DNA of 10,333 bases from positions 1-10,333 of the forward strand of contig JAIOSZ010000131.1 in NCBI GenBank assembly GCA_021107335.1, read 5' to 3'. The DNA is from Desulfuromonadaceae bacterium. GTDB lineage: Bacteria > Desulfobacterota > Desulfuromonadia > Desulfuromonadales > Syntrophotaleaceae. The translations under genes and the position numbers were made by a program. How positions within the stretch are numbered: position 1 is the first letter of the stretch; the number at the start of each line of letters is the position of its first letter. Below the pieces are notes generated by a model. That model did no database searches and was not told the origin of the DNA. It saw only the letters and a program-made list of their open reading frames with translations. This document shows positions 1 to 7,665 of this stretch, in pieces.

Positions 1-2002
1 GACCGTAGGGACCACCCAGCTGAATAGTGTAATGAATATAGCAACGAAAAACGTCAATTTGTCGCCAGGAAAGACCGCAACTCAACAGCAAGCTGTGCAG
101 GCGATCGTTGGCCACCATTTTTCGGCGTACGGCCTGCAAGGCGTCGATAAGAAGTTCGCGGACTTGTTGCCCTAGAGGCCCAGCACTCTCGTTGTAGTGG
201 CGGACAGTAAAGCTTTTGATGAAAACCACCCTGCCCTCGGCGGCTACTTCAAAGTCCATTTCTTCAACGACAGCCAAACCGAAATTTTCCAATATCGGCA
301 TCAGTTCATTGAGATACGTTTCCTGCAGGCTGTAAAACTGCAACCTGCAGAATCCCTTTAAGGCAGCGAAAGGCCCCCACAAGGAGAAATGTTCCCGACC
401 ATCGGTTAAAAGCTGTTCAATGGCCTGCAAATCACGCAGGGCAAAGCGAGGGTGCACCAGGGTCTGGTACTCACGACAAAAAGCCGCCTGATACGAACGC
501 CACAGTTTTCCACCCTCCGACAACCCGTAGCCTTTTTCCAGCATCTGCCGCAACTTGCTGTGCCAGGGTTGACCGATGCGACTCAATCCACGTTGTAAAT
601 GCGACAGATCAAGGCGAACTTCCTTTTGAGGCGGTGCGAGGGAGACATGCAGCGTCACATAATCCGAAAGAATTTGCATCACCCGCACATCGACAACATC
701 ACTATGACAACAGCGGCGCAGATACTTTTCCATGCGATTCATACTGTCACGACTGTAAAAATCCCTGGGCATCATCACCACCAGGGTCAGGCCTTCGACT
801 GCTAGACTCGGCACTGCGACGACTCGAACCGTTTCATATCGATAGAGGATCGTAAAGGAACGAGCTACCTGTTGCAGCTCAGCTTGACTCATGAAGAACA
901 ATTCTGTCTTGGGAAAGGAATCGAGCAACTCAAAGGTTTTACGGTAGTCGTGGCTGTCCGTGCGGATAGCTAAATCGTGCAAGACACTGGCAATACGCCG
1001 CCGCAGTGCTGGCACATCACTACTTTGCTGCAAACTGCTTTGACGGGTAAATACACCGAGAAAAGCATGTTCACACCAGCTGTTAGCACCCGGCTCCCGT
1101 AGGCCGATATAAAAAAGCTTTTCGTCCCAGTGAAAAGGGCTCGGTCGTTCAGTATGGGCGACAACCACCGGACCACTGCGTAACAGTTGTTCCCCAAAAC
1201 GAAGGGTTGTATCTACCGCCTCCCGGTCTTCACAGCAAACCAACTCCCGCCAGTGAGTGGACATACCAAGAGCCGATCCCGGTTCCTGGCAGATCCAGAC
1301 CCTCCCTAGATGGTCGCGCCGGACCTCGATGGCACGATAGGAAACAGGCTGAAAGTTACCGTCATGCAACCACTTCCAGAAATGGTGGAACTCTTGTTTG
1401 GAAGCAATACTGGTAAGGTGCGCGAGTTGTTTTTCCATGACAGCACGATCTTCTTCGAGCAGCTGCATGGCATGTAGTTGTTCCTGGACTCTCACCAACA
1501 AAGGACCAAGTTGTTTTTCTACGACCCCTTTAAGGGCTATCAAAATGAAGGAATCGGCCTGTGCATTGTGGCCCCTGCCCGAAGAAAGTCGCCGGCCCTT
1601 GGCCCCCATTCTGGTATGCAGAACAGGATGCGCAAAAACCCGAAAGCGCACTTCACGTCGCTTAAGGAAGGTCTGGATAGAATCGAACAGAAAGGGAACA
1701 TCAGGAGCGCAAACCAGCAGCAACATCTGCCCGGCAATGCCTGAAGGCAGAATTTGAGCCTCGCCTCGTTCAGGACGAATTTCGATAAAATGTAGAAACT
1801 GTTTGAGCAGATCGGCTAACTCGCGGGGGGAAAGTCCTTCGACCAAAGCAGGCGAAGCATGATCTTTAAAGGATTTGATCAAGTGCTTCAGACGGCGCAA
1901 GGTATCGCGGGTTGTTTCCTGATCAAGCAGGGCTAAAGCAATGTCAAGTTGCTCCGCCAGTTGCGCCCTGAGGTTGACACCGGTCTGCACCTGTATTTTC
2001 AT
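1..2002 (-). CDS. NAD-specific glutamate dehydrogenase, large type (N-terminal 667 codons, cut by window edge)
   Basis: Large NAD-dependent glutamate dehydrogenases oxidatively deaminate glutamate to 2-oxoglutarate and ammonium in the cytoplasm. Reading leftwards from the ATG at 2002, the frame stays open for 667 codons and leaves the window, so the catalytic Rossmann part lies outside. What is visible is the regulatory N-terminal half typical of this family (Bac_GDH, often 1,000-1,600 residues). It has an ACT-like segment at about residues 92-132 with the pattern DVPFLFDS then FAHPVLHTR. A second segment at about 350-430 contains SHDYRKTFELLDSFPKTELF and MPRDFYSRD. At about 478-530 lies the PWHSKLRQMLEKGYG block, at 550-600 LPMLENxGL-like ELMPILENFGL, and at 643-667 GLSWRQIDVFRCYIHY. 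No frameshift was found. The start has only a weak GAGAG-type ribosome site. The identification rests on recalled family patterns, without an alignment. Confidence 0.9.
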   Translation of the reverse strand, partial: MKIQVQTGVNLRAQLAEQLDIALALLDQETTRDTLRRLKHLIKSFKDHASPALVEGLSPRELADLLKQFLHFIEIRPERGEAQILPSGIAGQMLLLVCAPDVPFLFDSIQTFLKRREVRFRVFAHPVLHTRMGAKGRRLSSGRGHNAQADSFILIALKGVVEKQLGPLLVRVQEQLHAMQLLEEDRAVMEKQLAHLTSIASKQEFHHFWKWLHDGNFQPVSYRAIEVRRDHLGRVWICQEPGSALGMSTHWRELVCCEDREAVDTTLRFGEQLLRSGPVVVAHTERPSPFHWDEKLFYIGLREPGANSWCEHAFLGVFTRQSSLQQSSDVPALRRRIASVLHDLAIRTDSHDYRKTFELLDSFPKTELFFMSQAELQQVARSFTILYRYETVRVVAVPSLAVEGLTLVVMMPRDFYSRDSMNRMEKYLRRCCHSDVVDVRVMQILSDYVTLHVSLAPPQKEVRLDLSHLQRGLSRIGQPWHSKLRQMLEKGYGLSEGGKLWRSYQAAFCREYQTLVHPRFALRDLQAIEQLLTDGREHFSLWGPFAALKGFCRLQFYSLQETYLNELMPILENFGLAVVEEMDFEVAAEGRVVFIKSFTVRHYNESAGPLGQQVRELLIDALQAVRRKMVANDRLHSLLLSCGLSWRQIDVFRCYIHYTIQLGGPYG

Positions 2003-2082
2003 ACCATTTCACTCTCGATAGCCATCGGATTGTAAAAACTGCAAATAAAACCTCAAACAGAACTTATTTGTGATTTTACCAG

Positions 2083-2111
2083 AGCATAGCAAACATTGGT
2101 AAGGCGGCCAA
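2083..2111 (-). promoter_or_regulatory. Candidate sigma70 promoter for the glutamate dehydrogenase gene
   Basis: On the minus strand TTGGCC (2111-2106) is followed after 17 bases by TATGCT (2088-2083), about 80 bases before the dehydrogenase start. An overlapping alternative is TTACCA (2102-2097), an 18-base spacer and TAAAAT (2078-2073), the latter preceded by TGG as in an extended -10. Either would let the dehydrogenase be transcribed apart from the upstream HPP gene. Consensus matching only. Confidence 0.4.
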
Positions 2112-2123
2112 TAGTGGAGGTGT

Positions 2124-2145
2124 CTGTTTAAAGACTTTAAAACAG
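2124..2145. repeat. AT-rich inverted repeat in the HPP-dehydrogenase gap
   Basis: The arm ctgtttaaag (2124-2133) pairs with ctttaaaacag (2135-2145) apart from one bulged base, just downstream of the HPP stop. In the direction of HPP transcription no T-run follows, so it is a poor intrinsic terminator. It may be a weak attenuating hairpin or an operator upstream of the dehydrogenase promoter. Confidence 0.35.
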
Positions 2146-2153
2146 GGGAAGCC

Positions 2154-2870
2154 TTAGGAACGACGGCTCTGGAAGGTCTTCATGGCGGCTTGGCGCCAGA
2201 AAGTAATTTCGTTAGCTGGGATACCAGCCATCTCACCAAAATGACGGGCGACTTTTGCGTCAAATTTCCATAGAGGATAAGGTAATCCCCCGATAACCCG
2301 ATTAAAAAATAGGGCTGCAAAGAGCAGCAATACCACCGCTGCGACAATTCCGAGTACATGCTCCGGGCTGTTCAAGTACCCAAGGGACGCGATCAATGCC
2401 GAAGCCGCCGCCGGGGGATGGACACATTTAAAAATAACCATCAAAAGACAGGCCAACCCCATGGAACAGGCGACAACAATTTCCCGCTGCCAATTAAGTA
2501 CCGAACTGTCCGTCAAATGAACACCGGGAAAAGCCTGGGCGCATAGCCACAGCGAGAGCAGGCCGATGCCCACCCCCAACAGATGAGACAACAGGACGTT
2601 ACGGGGGCTAGACTGTTCAGACATCGGGGTATAAAATAGAATAAATGCCGATGGCCCTAATTGCGGAAAAAGCAGAGGCAGATTGGTCATAAAGGCGAGT
2701 ATTGAAATGATCCCGAGAGCCGTAGCGCCCGCGACAAAAACGAACAGCAGTTGCAGGAGGCGCCGATGCCTGCTGTTGCGCAGCAAGTAGCTGAGCTGAT
2801 GACGGGAGAAAAATGCTACAAGGCGAAAGAGAAAGCTCTGTTGCGGAACGGGGCGCCGAACATGGTTCAT
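2154..2870 (-). CDS. HPP-family integral membrane protein
   Basis: A 238-residue inner-membrane protein of the HPP family, named for a His-Pro-Pro motif seen here at residues 151-153 (CVHPPAAASALIASLG). Other family marks are LGPSAFILFYTP (71-82) and SSPRNVLLSHLLG (87-99). Hydrophobic segments at about 39-62, 93-115, 131-150 and 168-195 fit the four or five helices of the family. The N-terminus is basic and the C-terminal 35 residues are soluble. Some plant and cyanobacterial members move nitrite across membranes; the substrate here cannot be read from sequence. The ATG overlaps the stop of the upstream HDOD gene by ATGA, with a GAGG ribosome site inside the end of that gene, so translational coupling is likely. 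The glutamate dehydrogenase gene follows 151 bases downstream, which loosely supports a nitrogen-related role. Confidence 0.85.
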   Translation of the reverse strand: MNHVRRPVPQQSFLFRLVAFFSRHQLSYLLRNSRHRRLLQLLFVFVAGATALGIISILAFMTNLPLLFPQLGPSAFILFYTPMSEQSSPRNVLLSHLLGVGIGLLSLWLCAQAFPGVHLTDSSVLNWQREIVVACSMGLACLLMVIFKCVHPPAAASALIASLGYLNSPEHVLGIVAAVVLLLFAALFFNRVIGGLPYPLWKFDAKVARHFGEMAGIPANEITFWRQAAMKTFQSRRS

Positions 2871-3826
2871 GCATCCTCACTTTCAGACCAGCCAGCGACG
2901 ATCTCAGTCATCAGATCGAGGCAATCGATGGCTGCGTGATCAGGCAAATCGAACAAGCCGAACACTTCAGCCATGGCGAGGCGCACCTCCTCCAGAACAC
3001 CGGCAAGCACCTGCTGTTCAAAACCCAGCCAGGTTCGAAGCGCAAGGAAAAAGGGTCGCAGGTTTTGCTCTTGGGCTTTGCTGATGCTTGGCAACAGTGA
3101 GGCCACAGCAACCGGCATAACAGACGTATCGTCGAGACCTTCCTCAATCAGTTCTTCCCTGTTCAAGGTGTGGCAAGCAAGACAACAGACCAATTCATCG
3201 GGGAACCCCCAACCTTGTAGGATCCAGGCGCCGGCCTGAGCATGATCCCAGTTGAGGTGCTCTCGTTCGATTTCTGCCAAACGTCTACCAGAAGACAACC
3301 GTTCAGCAAATACCGGAAGATAATAATCAGACCAGCTATCGAGCAACACCGGAATAGCCAGATCCGCAAGCAGGGTGACGGTAAAGACCTGTTCCAACTG
3401 TTCGGGAAAACCTTTGCGCGCAAGGGTACGAGCCATTGTGGCTCGAAACAAGGAATCGGTCCAGAAAACAGCGTGGCTAAAATACTCTGTTTCCGGGATC
3501 GGCAGTGCGTCCACGGTGGCAAAGGCCAGAGACAGGGACCGCACCTGTGCTAGTCCCATCAAGGTAACGGCCCGTTTGACGTTGTCCACGGGCATCCGTA
3601 ACCCGTAAAAGGCGCTATTAACCGTTTTGATCACCTTGGCGGCCAGTCCCGGGGACGAGGAAATCAACTTCTCCAGCCGCTCGATATCGGGATCGGCACA
3701 ATTAACTTCGGACAGCAGACGACTGACCGCTGCGGGCAGCGGCGGGATGTCCACATCGCCAAACATGGTACCAAAATCACCCCGTGCTACGGCAGCATGA
3801 CGGCGGATCTTTTTAAACAGGGACAT
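2867..3826 (-). CDS. Stand-alone HDOD-domain protein
   Basis: About 319 residues, almost entirely one HDOD domain, a degenerate relative of HD phosphohydrolases that usually acts as a non-catalytic signalling scaffold. Seen in order: a basic N-terminus (MSLFKKIRRH), the helix with IPPLPAAVSRLL, the hallmark SPGLAAKVIKTVNSAFYG followed by LMGLAQVRSLSLA, and later LLADLAIPVLL, the HLNWDHAQAGAWILQGWGFP segment and CLACH. It has no output domain, unlike the HDOD-GGDEF gene at 5944-7488, with which it shares the VNSAFYG/VRSL core. I chose the ATG at 3826 because GGAG lies six bases before it; ATG codons at 3829 and 3838 are in frame, but 3838 lacks a ribosome site. Its stop overlaps the HPP start, so the two are probably co-translated. 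It is divergent from the radical SAM gene. Function in this cell is unknown. Confidence 0.85.
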   Translation of the reverse strand: MSLFKKIRRHAAVARGDFGTMFGDVDIPPLPAAVSRLLSEVNCADPDIERLEKLISSSPGLAAKVIKTVNSAFYGLRMPVDNVKRAVTLMGLAQVRSLSLAFATVDALPIPETEYFSHAVFWTDSLFRATMARTLARKGFPEQLEQVFTVTLLADLAIPVLLDSWSDYYLPVFAERLSSGRRLAEIEREHLNWDHAQAGAWILQGWGFPDELVCCLACHTLNREELIEEGLDDTSVMPVAVASLLPSISKAQEQNLRPFFLALRTWLGFEQQVLAGVLEEVRLAMAEVFGLFDLPDHAAIDCLDLMTEIVAGWSESEDA

Positions 3827-3994
3827 CATCCTCTCCATTGAGTTGATGACTAAGGATCAAAGTCAAAAGCAAAACGCCTTTTCGGTCAGCCCAGATCTAT
3901 TTTTGCATTAAACAATCGGGGTATCTTCTGAGCATCGATAACACTTTGTTTTAATGACCATACTGGATTTCTGCGATCCATACAAGCCAGAGTC

Positions 3995-4024
3995 TCTAGC
4001 CTCCTTGTTTGTCTCTTCTAGCCT
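3995..4024. repeat. Direct repeat TCTAGCCT, 22-base period
   Basis: TCTAGCCT occurs at 3995-4002 and again at 4017-4024, start to start 22 bases, close to two DNA turns. The second copy merges into the palindrome at 4019-4036, whose right arm gives the same core inverted (AGGCTA). A further GGGCTA lies at 4045-4050. Same-face spacing is a pattern often seen for regulator binding sites; which protein would bind is unknown. Confidence 0.45.
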
Positions 4025-4036
4025 TATTTAAGGCTA
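4019..4036. promoter_or_regulatory. Perfect 18-base palindrome, candidate operator
   Basis: TAGCCTTATTTAAGGCTA has two perfect 8-base arms around TT. It sits about 40 bases before the candidate -35 of the radical SAM gene. No T-run follows on either strand, which argues against a terminator. A binding site for a dimeric regulator is a reasonable inference. Confidence 0.4.
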
Positions 4037-4074
4037 ACATCTCCGGGCTAAAAACAATTCTCAATACTATTCAT

Positions 4075-4104
4075 TTGACTGGCCATCGGTGAACCGGATA
4101 ACAT
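4075..4104 (+). promoter_or_regulatory. Candidate promoter of the radical SAM gene
   Basis: TTGACT at 4075-4080 is followed after 16 bases by GATAAC (4097-4102), or after 18 bases by TAACAT (4099-4104), about 45 bases before the ATG. The direct repeat ACCGGAT at 4093-4099 and 4105-4111 (12-base period) overlaps the -10, so a repressor could act there. Based on consensus matching only. Confidence 0.4.
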
Positions 4105-4148
4105 ACCGGATTTCACACTCAACCACTTGAAACAACGCGAGAAAAACC

Positions 4149-5909
4149 ATGAATCTGGCCCTAGTTTCCATCCACATTGATCATTCGTTAAGGGCTGTCC
4201 CTTTGGGCACAGCCATGCTTGCAGCCGCTGTTGAGCGGGATCTTGGCGACCAGATTGTCACCACCCTGGTCGATTGCACCCTGCAACAGTCCGCTAGAGA
4301 CTGTGCGGCACAGATTCTTAGCCATCACCCGGACACCGTTGGTTTGTCCATTACAGTCTGGAATCGCGAACTGGCTCTGGATATCGCCCACCACCTAAAA
4401 ATCGCCAACCCGAAACTCATTCTGTTTGTTGGTGGCCCGGAAGTCACAGCCAATCCCCACTCTCTGGAAACCATCGAGGTACTCGACTTCATTGTGACAG
4501 GAGAAGGGGAAGATAAGTTTGTGGCAGCACTGAGCGCTATCCTACGGGGGCAAAATCCGGAACCTTCTGAATTTCTGGCCACCGAGAGTATTGCCATTCT
4601 GGGCGACCTGGCCTCCCCTTACCTGACAGGAATGCTGCAACCGACCCAAGGCGGCGGGGTCTTGTGGGAGCTTTCCCGTGGTTGCCCCTATCGATGTGAT
4701 TTCTGCTTCGAATCACGAGGCAGTACGGTAGTACGTCGTTTTCCCTTGGACAGAGTGCAGGCAGAGTTACGACTATTTGCAACCTCGGGTGTCAGAGAGG
4801 TCTTTGTTCTCGATCCGACCTTCAACTACCATAAGGAAACGGCCAAAGAACTGCTCACTATTATGGCCGAAGAGGGCCAAGGGCTCCATTTCAGTCTGGA
4901 AGTCCGTGCCGAATTGATCGATCAAGAACTGGCGGAACTGTTTACCACCATCGACTGTTCTCTGCAAATCGGTCTGCAGAGCGCTGATAAGGCAGTTCTA
5001 CGCCTGATTAATCGTGATTTCGACCAGGAAGAATTTACTGACAAGGTACTGCTACTACATCAAGCGGGGGTGAGCTACGGCTTTGATCTCATCTATGGCT
5101 TGCCAGGCGACAGTTTGGCAGGATTTCTAAACAGTCTTGACTTTGCCTTAAGCCTCGTTCCTAACCATCTGGATATCTTCCCTCTCGCAATTTTACCGGG
5201 AACTCGGCTAGCGGATACCGCCACTGGACTTGGGTTAGAATACCAACAGCATGCCCCTTACCAAGTTCAGTCTTCCACCACCTGCAGCACCGCTGAAATA
5301 AAACAGGCGGCCCGCATCGGGGCCGCCTGTGACTTCTTCTATAATCGGGGACGGGCAGTACCGTGGTTTGCCATGGTCCTGGCTGGCCTGGAATTGCCAC
5401 CGTCCGAATTTTTTTCTCGCCTGGCGGAGGGCATGCCCGAAGTGTTACCGGAGGATCCGCTACCTCTACAACAATGCTTTGTTAGCGATCAATTTGGGCG
5501 CCAGGGGCAGCCAGAAGTTGCCGCCCTGGCCGTCGATTTAATTGCTTACTTCGGGGCTGTTGAGCCATTACTTGCCCCCCCCGCCGTCGAATCAAAGCCC
5601 GATTCGACACCTGGAGAGCTCTATCTCAACCCTCGCTCTATTTTAGTCCACTTCAACTACGACCCGCAACAACTGTTGCAACACCTTGCCGATGGCATAA
5701 GCGATGTGCAAGAACTGGCTTTTTTCCTGCCGCAAGTTGACAGCGACTATTTCTGCTATATTTTTCAAGACACCCTGCAGCTTTCGCCCCTCACCTCAGC
5801 GCAAAGCGACTACCTGAAGTGTATACATTCCTCAACCCCTAGCGCCCCCCCCTCATCGGACTTTCTTGCCGAGGCTCTGCAGAGCGGCATACTATTCTGC
5901 AACCGTTGA
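4149..5909 (+). CDS. B12-binding-type radical SAM protein with DUF4080-like tail
   Basis: A 586-residue cytoplasmic enzyme. Residues 1-135 form a cobalamin-binding-type Rossmann domain (PLGTAMLAAAV, GLSITVWN, GGPEVTANP at 95-103, GEGE at 118-121). I see no DxHxxG motif, so B12 may bind base-on or not at all. The radical SAM core spans about 171-370: the cluster motif CxxxCxxC is C179, C183, C186 in SRGCPYRCDFCFES, followed by TFNYHKETAKEL, LQIGLQSADKAVL and DLIYGLPGDS. The region from about 375, with FFYNRGRAVPWF near 396-407, resembles the DUF4080 tail of similar proteins. The extreme C-terminus is Pro/Ser-rich and poorly conserved in appearance. The substrate is unknown; relatives include methyltransferases and ring-forming enzymes. 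The gene stands alone on the plus strand between two HDOD genes. A weak GCGAGA ribosome site precedes the ATG. Confidence 0.87.
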   Translation: MNLALVSIHIDHSLRAVPLGTAMLAAAVERDLGDQIVTTLVDCTLQQSARDCAAQILSHHPDTVGLSITVWNRELALDIAHHLKIANPKLILFVGGPEVTANPHSLETIEVLDFIVTGEGEDKFVAALSAILRGQNPEPSEFLATESIAILGDLASPYLTGMLQPTQGGGVLWELSRGCPYRCDFCFESRGSTVVRRFPLDRVQAELRLFATSGVREVFVLDPTFNYHKETAKELLTIMAEEGQGLHFSLEVRAELIDQELAELFTTIDCSLQIGLQSADKAVLRLINRDFDQEEFTDKVLLLHQAGVSYGFDLIYGLPGDSLAGFLNSLDFALSLVPNHLDIFPLAILPGTRLADTATGLGLEYQQHAPYQVQSSTTCSTAEIKQAARIGAACDFFYNRGRAVPWFAMVLAGLELPPSEFFSRLAEGMPEVLPEDPLPLQQCFVSDQFGRQGQPEVAALAVDLIAYFGAVEPLLAPPAVESKPDSTPGELYLNPRSILVHFNYDPQQLLQHLADGISDVQELAFFLPQVDSDYFCYIFQDTLQLSPLTSAQSDYLKCIHSSTPSAPPSSDFLAEALQSGILFCNR

Positions 5910-5940
5910 CTATCGCAGGAGCGGGAGTCTGCAGGTTGCA
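5898..5940. repeat. Inverted repeat at the convergent gene junction
   Basis: TGCAACC (5898-5904) and GGTTGCA (5934-5940) face each other across a 29-base loop spanning the radical SAM stop and the 34-base gap before the HDOD-GGDEF stop. With no T-run it is at best a weak bidirectional terminator. No better terminator is visible between these convergent genes. Confidence 0.2.
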
Positions 5941-5943
5941 CGT

Positions 5944-7488
5944 TTAGCATCCAAACCACTTCTTTTTACTGCTGTAAACCACCACCTTATTACGGCCTTT
6001 TTTCTTGGCCTGAAACAGGGCCTGATCAGCAAAGCTGATCAAGTCATTTTTGCTATGGGGTTCCTCGGCCGGCATTATGGCAAATACCCCAAAGCTGGCC
6101 GTAACGCGACAACTCTGTTCATTGTGCTCGAAGTGGTGCCGTGTGATTGCCAGACGCAGCTTTTCAGCCACTGCCTCAGCCTCCACGATAGCCGTCTCCG
6201 GCAGTACCACCGCGAACTCTTCACCGCCATAGCGGGCAAACAGGTCATATTCCCGCAATTCTTCACGGCAAACATCGCAAAACTGGCGAAGCATTTCATC
6301 CCCGACCTGATGGCCGAAGGTATCGTTAAGTTTTTTAAAATGATCAATATCCACCATCAGCAGCGCTAAAGAGCGACCATAACGCTTTGAGCGATTGATT
6401 TCCAGATCGAGGAAGTTCTGAAAGTAACGGTGGTTATAAGCTTGGGTCAGTCCGTCGATATTGGCCAGCAGCTCCAGCTGGTGGTTTTTCTTTTCCAGTT
6501 CGGCAGTCAGCAGTTCCAGTTTAACGGTTTTCTCCACCAGGGCCCGGTTCATCTCCTCGTAACTGAGGTTGAGCACACTCAATTCAGCATTGGCAATCTG
6601 CAAAATTTCAGCTATGGATTTTTGTTCGTTAATTTGAAATTCAAAATACTCTGCGGTCTGGTTCACTTCTGCATGAACGTTCTCTAGAAAGTCCGTCAAA
6701 ACCCGCTCTTCGAGGCCGACAAGCTGCTTCGCCTGTTTATGAAAGCTCGCCACAATCGCTTCGGGTGAGTTGCTGCGATAGACCCGGGATATCAAGCCCG
6801 ATAAATAGACAACCCGACAGAGGCGCTTGATATTTTCATCCTTACCACCATAGCTTTTGGGATCCGCATGATGCCGCAGAGGCAGCACCAGGGCATCGGG
6901 AAATCCCCAACTGCGGATCACCTCGCTGCCGATAAACGCATGATCGACGCCAATCAAATCGTTTTCGGACTGACAACGATTACACCCTTCCTTCTCCATA
7001 GCTTCTTCGACCTGCCGGTATTGCTCAGGAAAGGCGCGGGCCAGAATCAATACCCCCAAATTCTGCAATAACCCCGTCACAAAAGCTTCTTCGGCATCGT
7101 TCTTATCAACGGCCACCATCAACCTGCGCGCGGCAACCGCTTCGGTAAGGGATTGCTGCCAGAAGCTGGCATAGTTGAAGTGGCCGTCATTGCTACGACT
7201 GGGCTGCAAAAAAGAAAAAGACAGTACTAGGCTGCGCACCGCATTGGTACCGAGAATGGAAGCGGCCTGCTGAATGGTAACGATGGACTGGGGAAAGCTG
7301 TAAAAGGCTGAATTGACCACCTTGAGAATCTTGGCTGACAGGGATATATCCTTGGACACCAACTCGGCAATATCGCTGATGGTGGTATCCTCATTGGCCG
7401 TAATGGTTATCAGCTTCGATGCCACGGGAGAAAGGGTCGGAAGCACATCCGACTCCAAAATTGTTTTTAAGATCGCTTCCTTATTCAT
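5944..7488 (-). CDS. HDOD-GGDEF diguanylate cyclase with intact inhibitory site
   Basis: A soluble 514-residue signalling protein that should make cyclic di-GMP from two GTP. Numbering below is from the upstream ATG at 7524. An HDOD domain (about 25-245) carries the hallmark SLSAKILKVVNSAFYSFP, LGTNAVRSLVLSFSF and RSWGFPDALVLPLRHHA. A predicted coiled coil follows at about 295-355, rich in Leu/Glu/Lys. The GGDEF domain (about 355-520) starts at DGLTQAYNHRYF, has metal-binding D392 in LLMVDIDHFK, the catalytic GGEEF at 433-437 and an RxxD product-inhibition site (R424-D427) exactly five residues before it. The enzyme therefore looks active and feedback-controlled. I prefer the ATG at 7488, preceded by GGGAG ten bases upstream and directly before the HDOD fold; the ATG at 7524 has no ribosome site. 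No membrane segments are seen, so input is cytoplasmic. Confidence 0.92.
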   Translation of the reverse strand: MNKEAILKTILESDVLPTLSPVASKLITITANEDTTISDIAELVSKDISLSAKILKVVNSAFYSFPQSIVTIQQAASILGTNAVRSLVLSFSFLQPSRSNDGHFNYASFWQQSLTEAVAARRLMVAVDKNDAEEAFVTGLLQNLGVLILARAFPEQYRQVEEAMEKEGCNRCQSENDLIGVDHAFIGSEVIRSWGFPDALVLPLRHHADPKSYGGKDENIKRLCRVVYLSGLISRVYRSNSPEAIVASFHKQAKQLVGLEERVLTDFLENVHAEVNQTAEYFEFQINEQKSIAEILQIANAELSVLNLSYEEMNRALVEKTVKLELLTAELEKKNHQLELLANIDGLTQAYNHRYFQNFLDLEINRSKRYGRSLALLMVDIDHFKKLNDTFGHQVGDEMLRQFCDVCREELREYDLFARYGGEEFAVVLPETAIVEAEAVAEKLRLAITRHHFEHNEQSCRVTASFGVFAIMPAEEPHSKNDLISFADQALFQAKKKGRNKVVVYSSKKKWFGC

Positions 7489-7559
7489 AAACTTAATGCT
7501 CCCTATAGACCGAACTATAACCATTTGGTCAGCTAATGAACAGTCGTATCAACTGACTG

Positions 7560-7588
7560 ATTACCCCACAAAAATGAAAATAGTTCAA
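7560..7588 (-). promoter_or_regulatory. Candidate promoter of the HDOD-GGDEF gene
   Basis: Reading the minus strand, TTGAAC (7588-7583), a 17-base spacer and GGTAAT (7565-7560) lie about 70 bases before the preferred start at 7488. The -10 matches four of six consensus bases. Tentative. Confidence 0.3.
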
Positions 7589-7665
7589 CAACTTTTATTC
7601 TGTGTTCACACCGGTAACCGACCACGAAAGTCCGGATGCTCCTGAAGCCGTAAAGTTTTGCGGTA

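Larger units (their letters stand above)
3839..4148. other. Divergent intergenic control region
   Basis: About 310 bases separating the leftward HDOD gene from the rightward radical SAM gene, with no gene of its own that I can support. It holds a promoter candidate for the radical SAM gene, an 18-base palindrome and several short direct repeats, listed separately. I could not find a convincing promoter for the HDOD gene. Confidence 0.7.

Noticed and set aside
1398..1757. 119-codon plus-strand frame, rich in Ser, Cys and Arg
   Set aside because: It is antisense to the clearly coding glutamate dehydrogenase frame, and its composition is that of a shadow translation.
5898..5940. Intrinsic terminator between the convergent radical SAM and HDOD-GGDEF genes
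   Set aside because: The arms are only seven bases with a long loop and no T-run on either side, so I list it only as an inverted repeat.
5866..6369. 167-codon plus-strand frame
   Set aside because: It overlaps the end of the radical SAM gene in another frame and then runs antisense to the GGDEF domain; no recognisable motif.
7313..7645. 110-codon plus-strand frame across the HDOD-GGDEF start
   Set aside because: More than half is antisense to the HDOD domain and the remainder covers the probable promoter; no ribosome site or family likeness.
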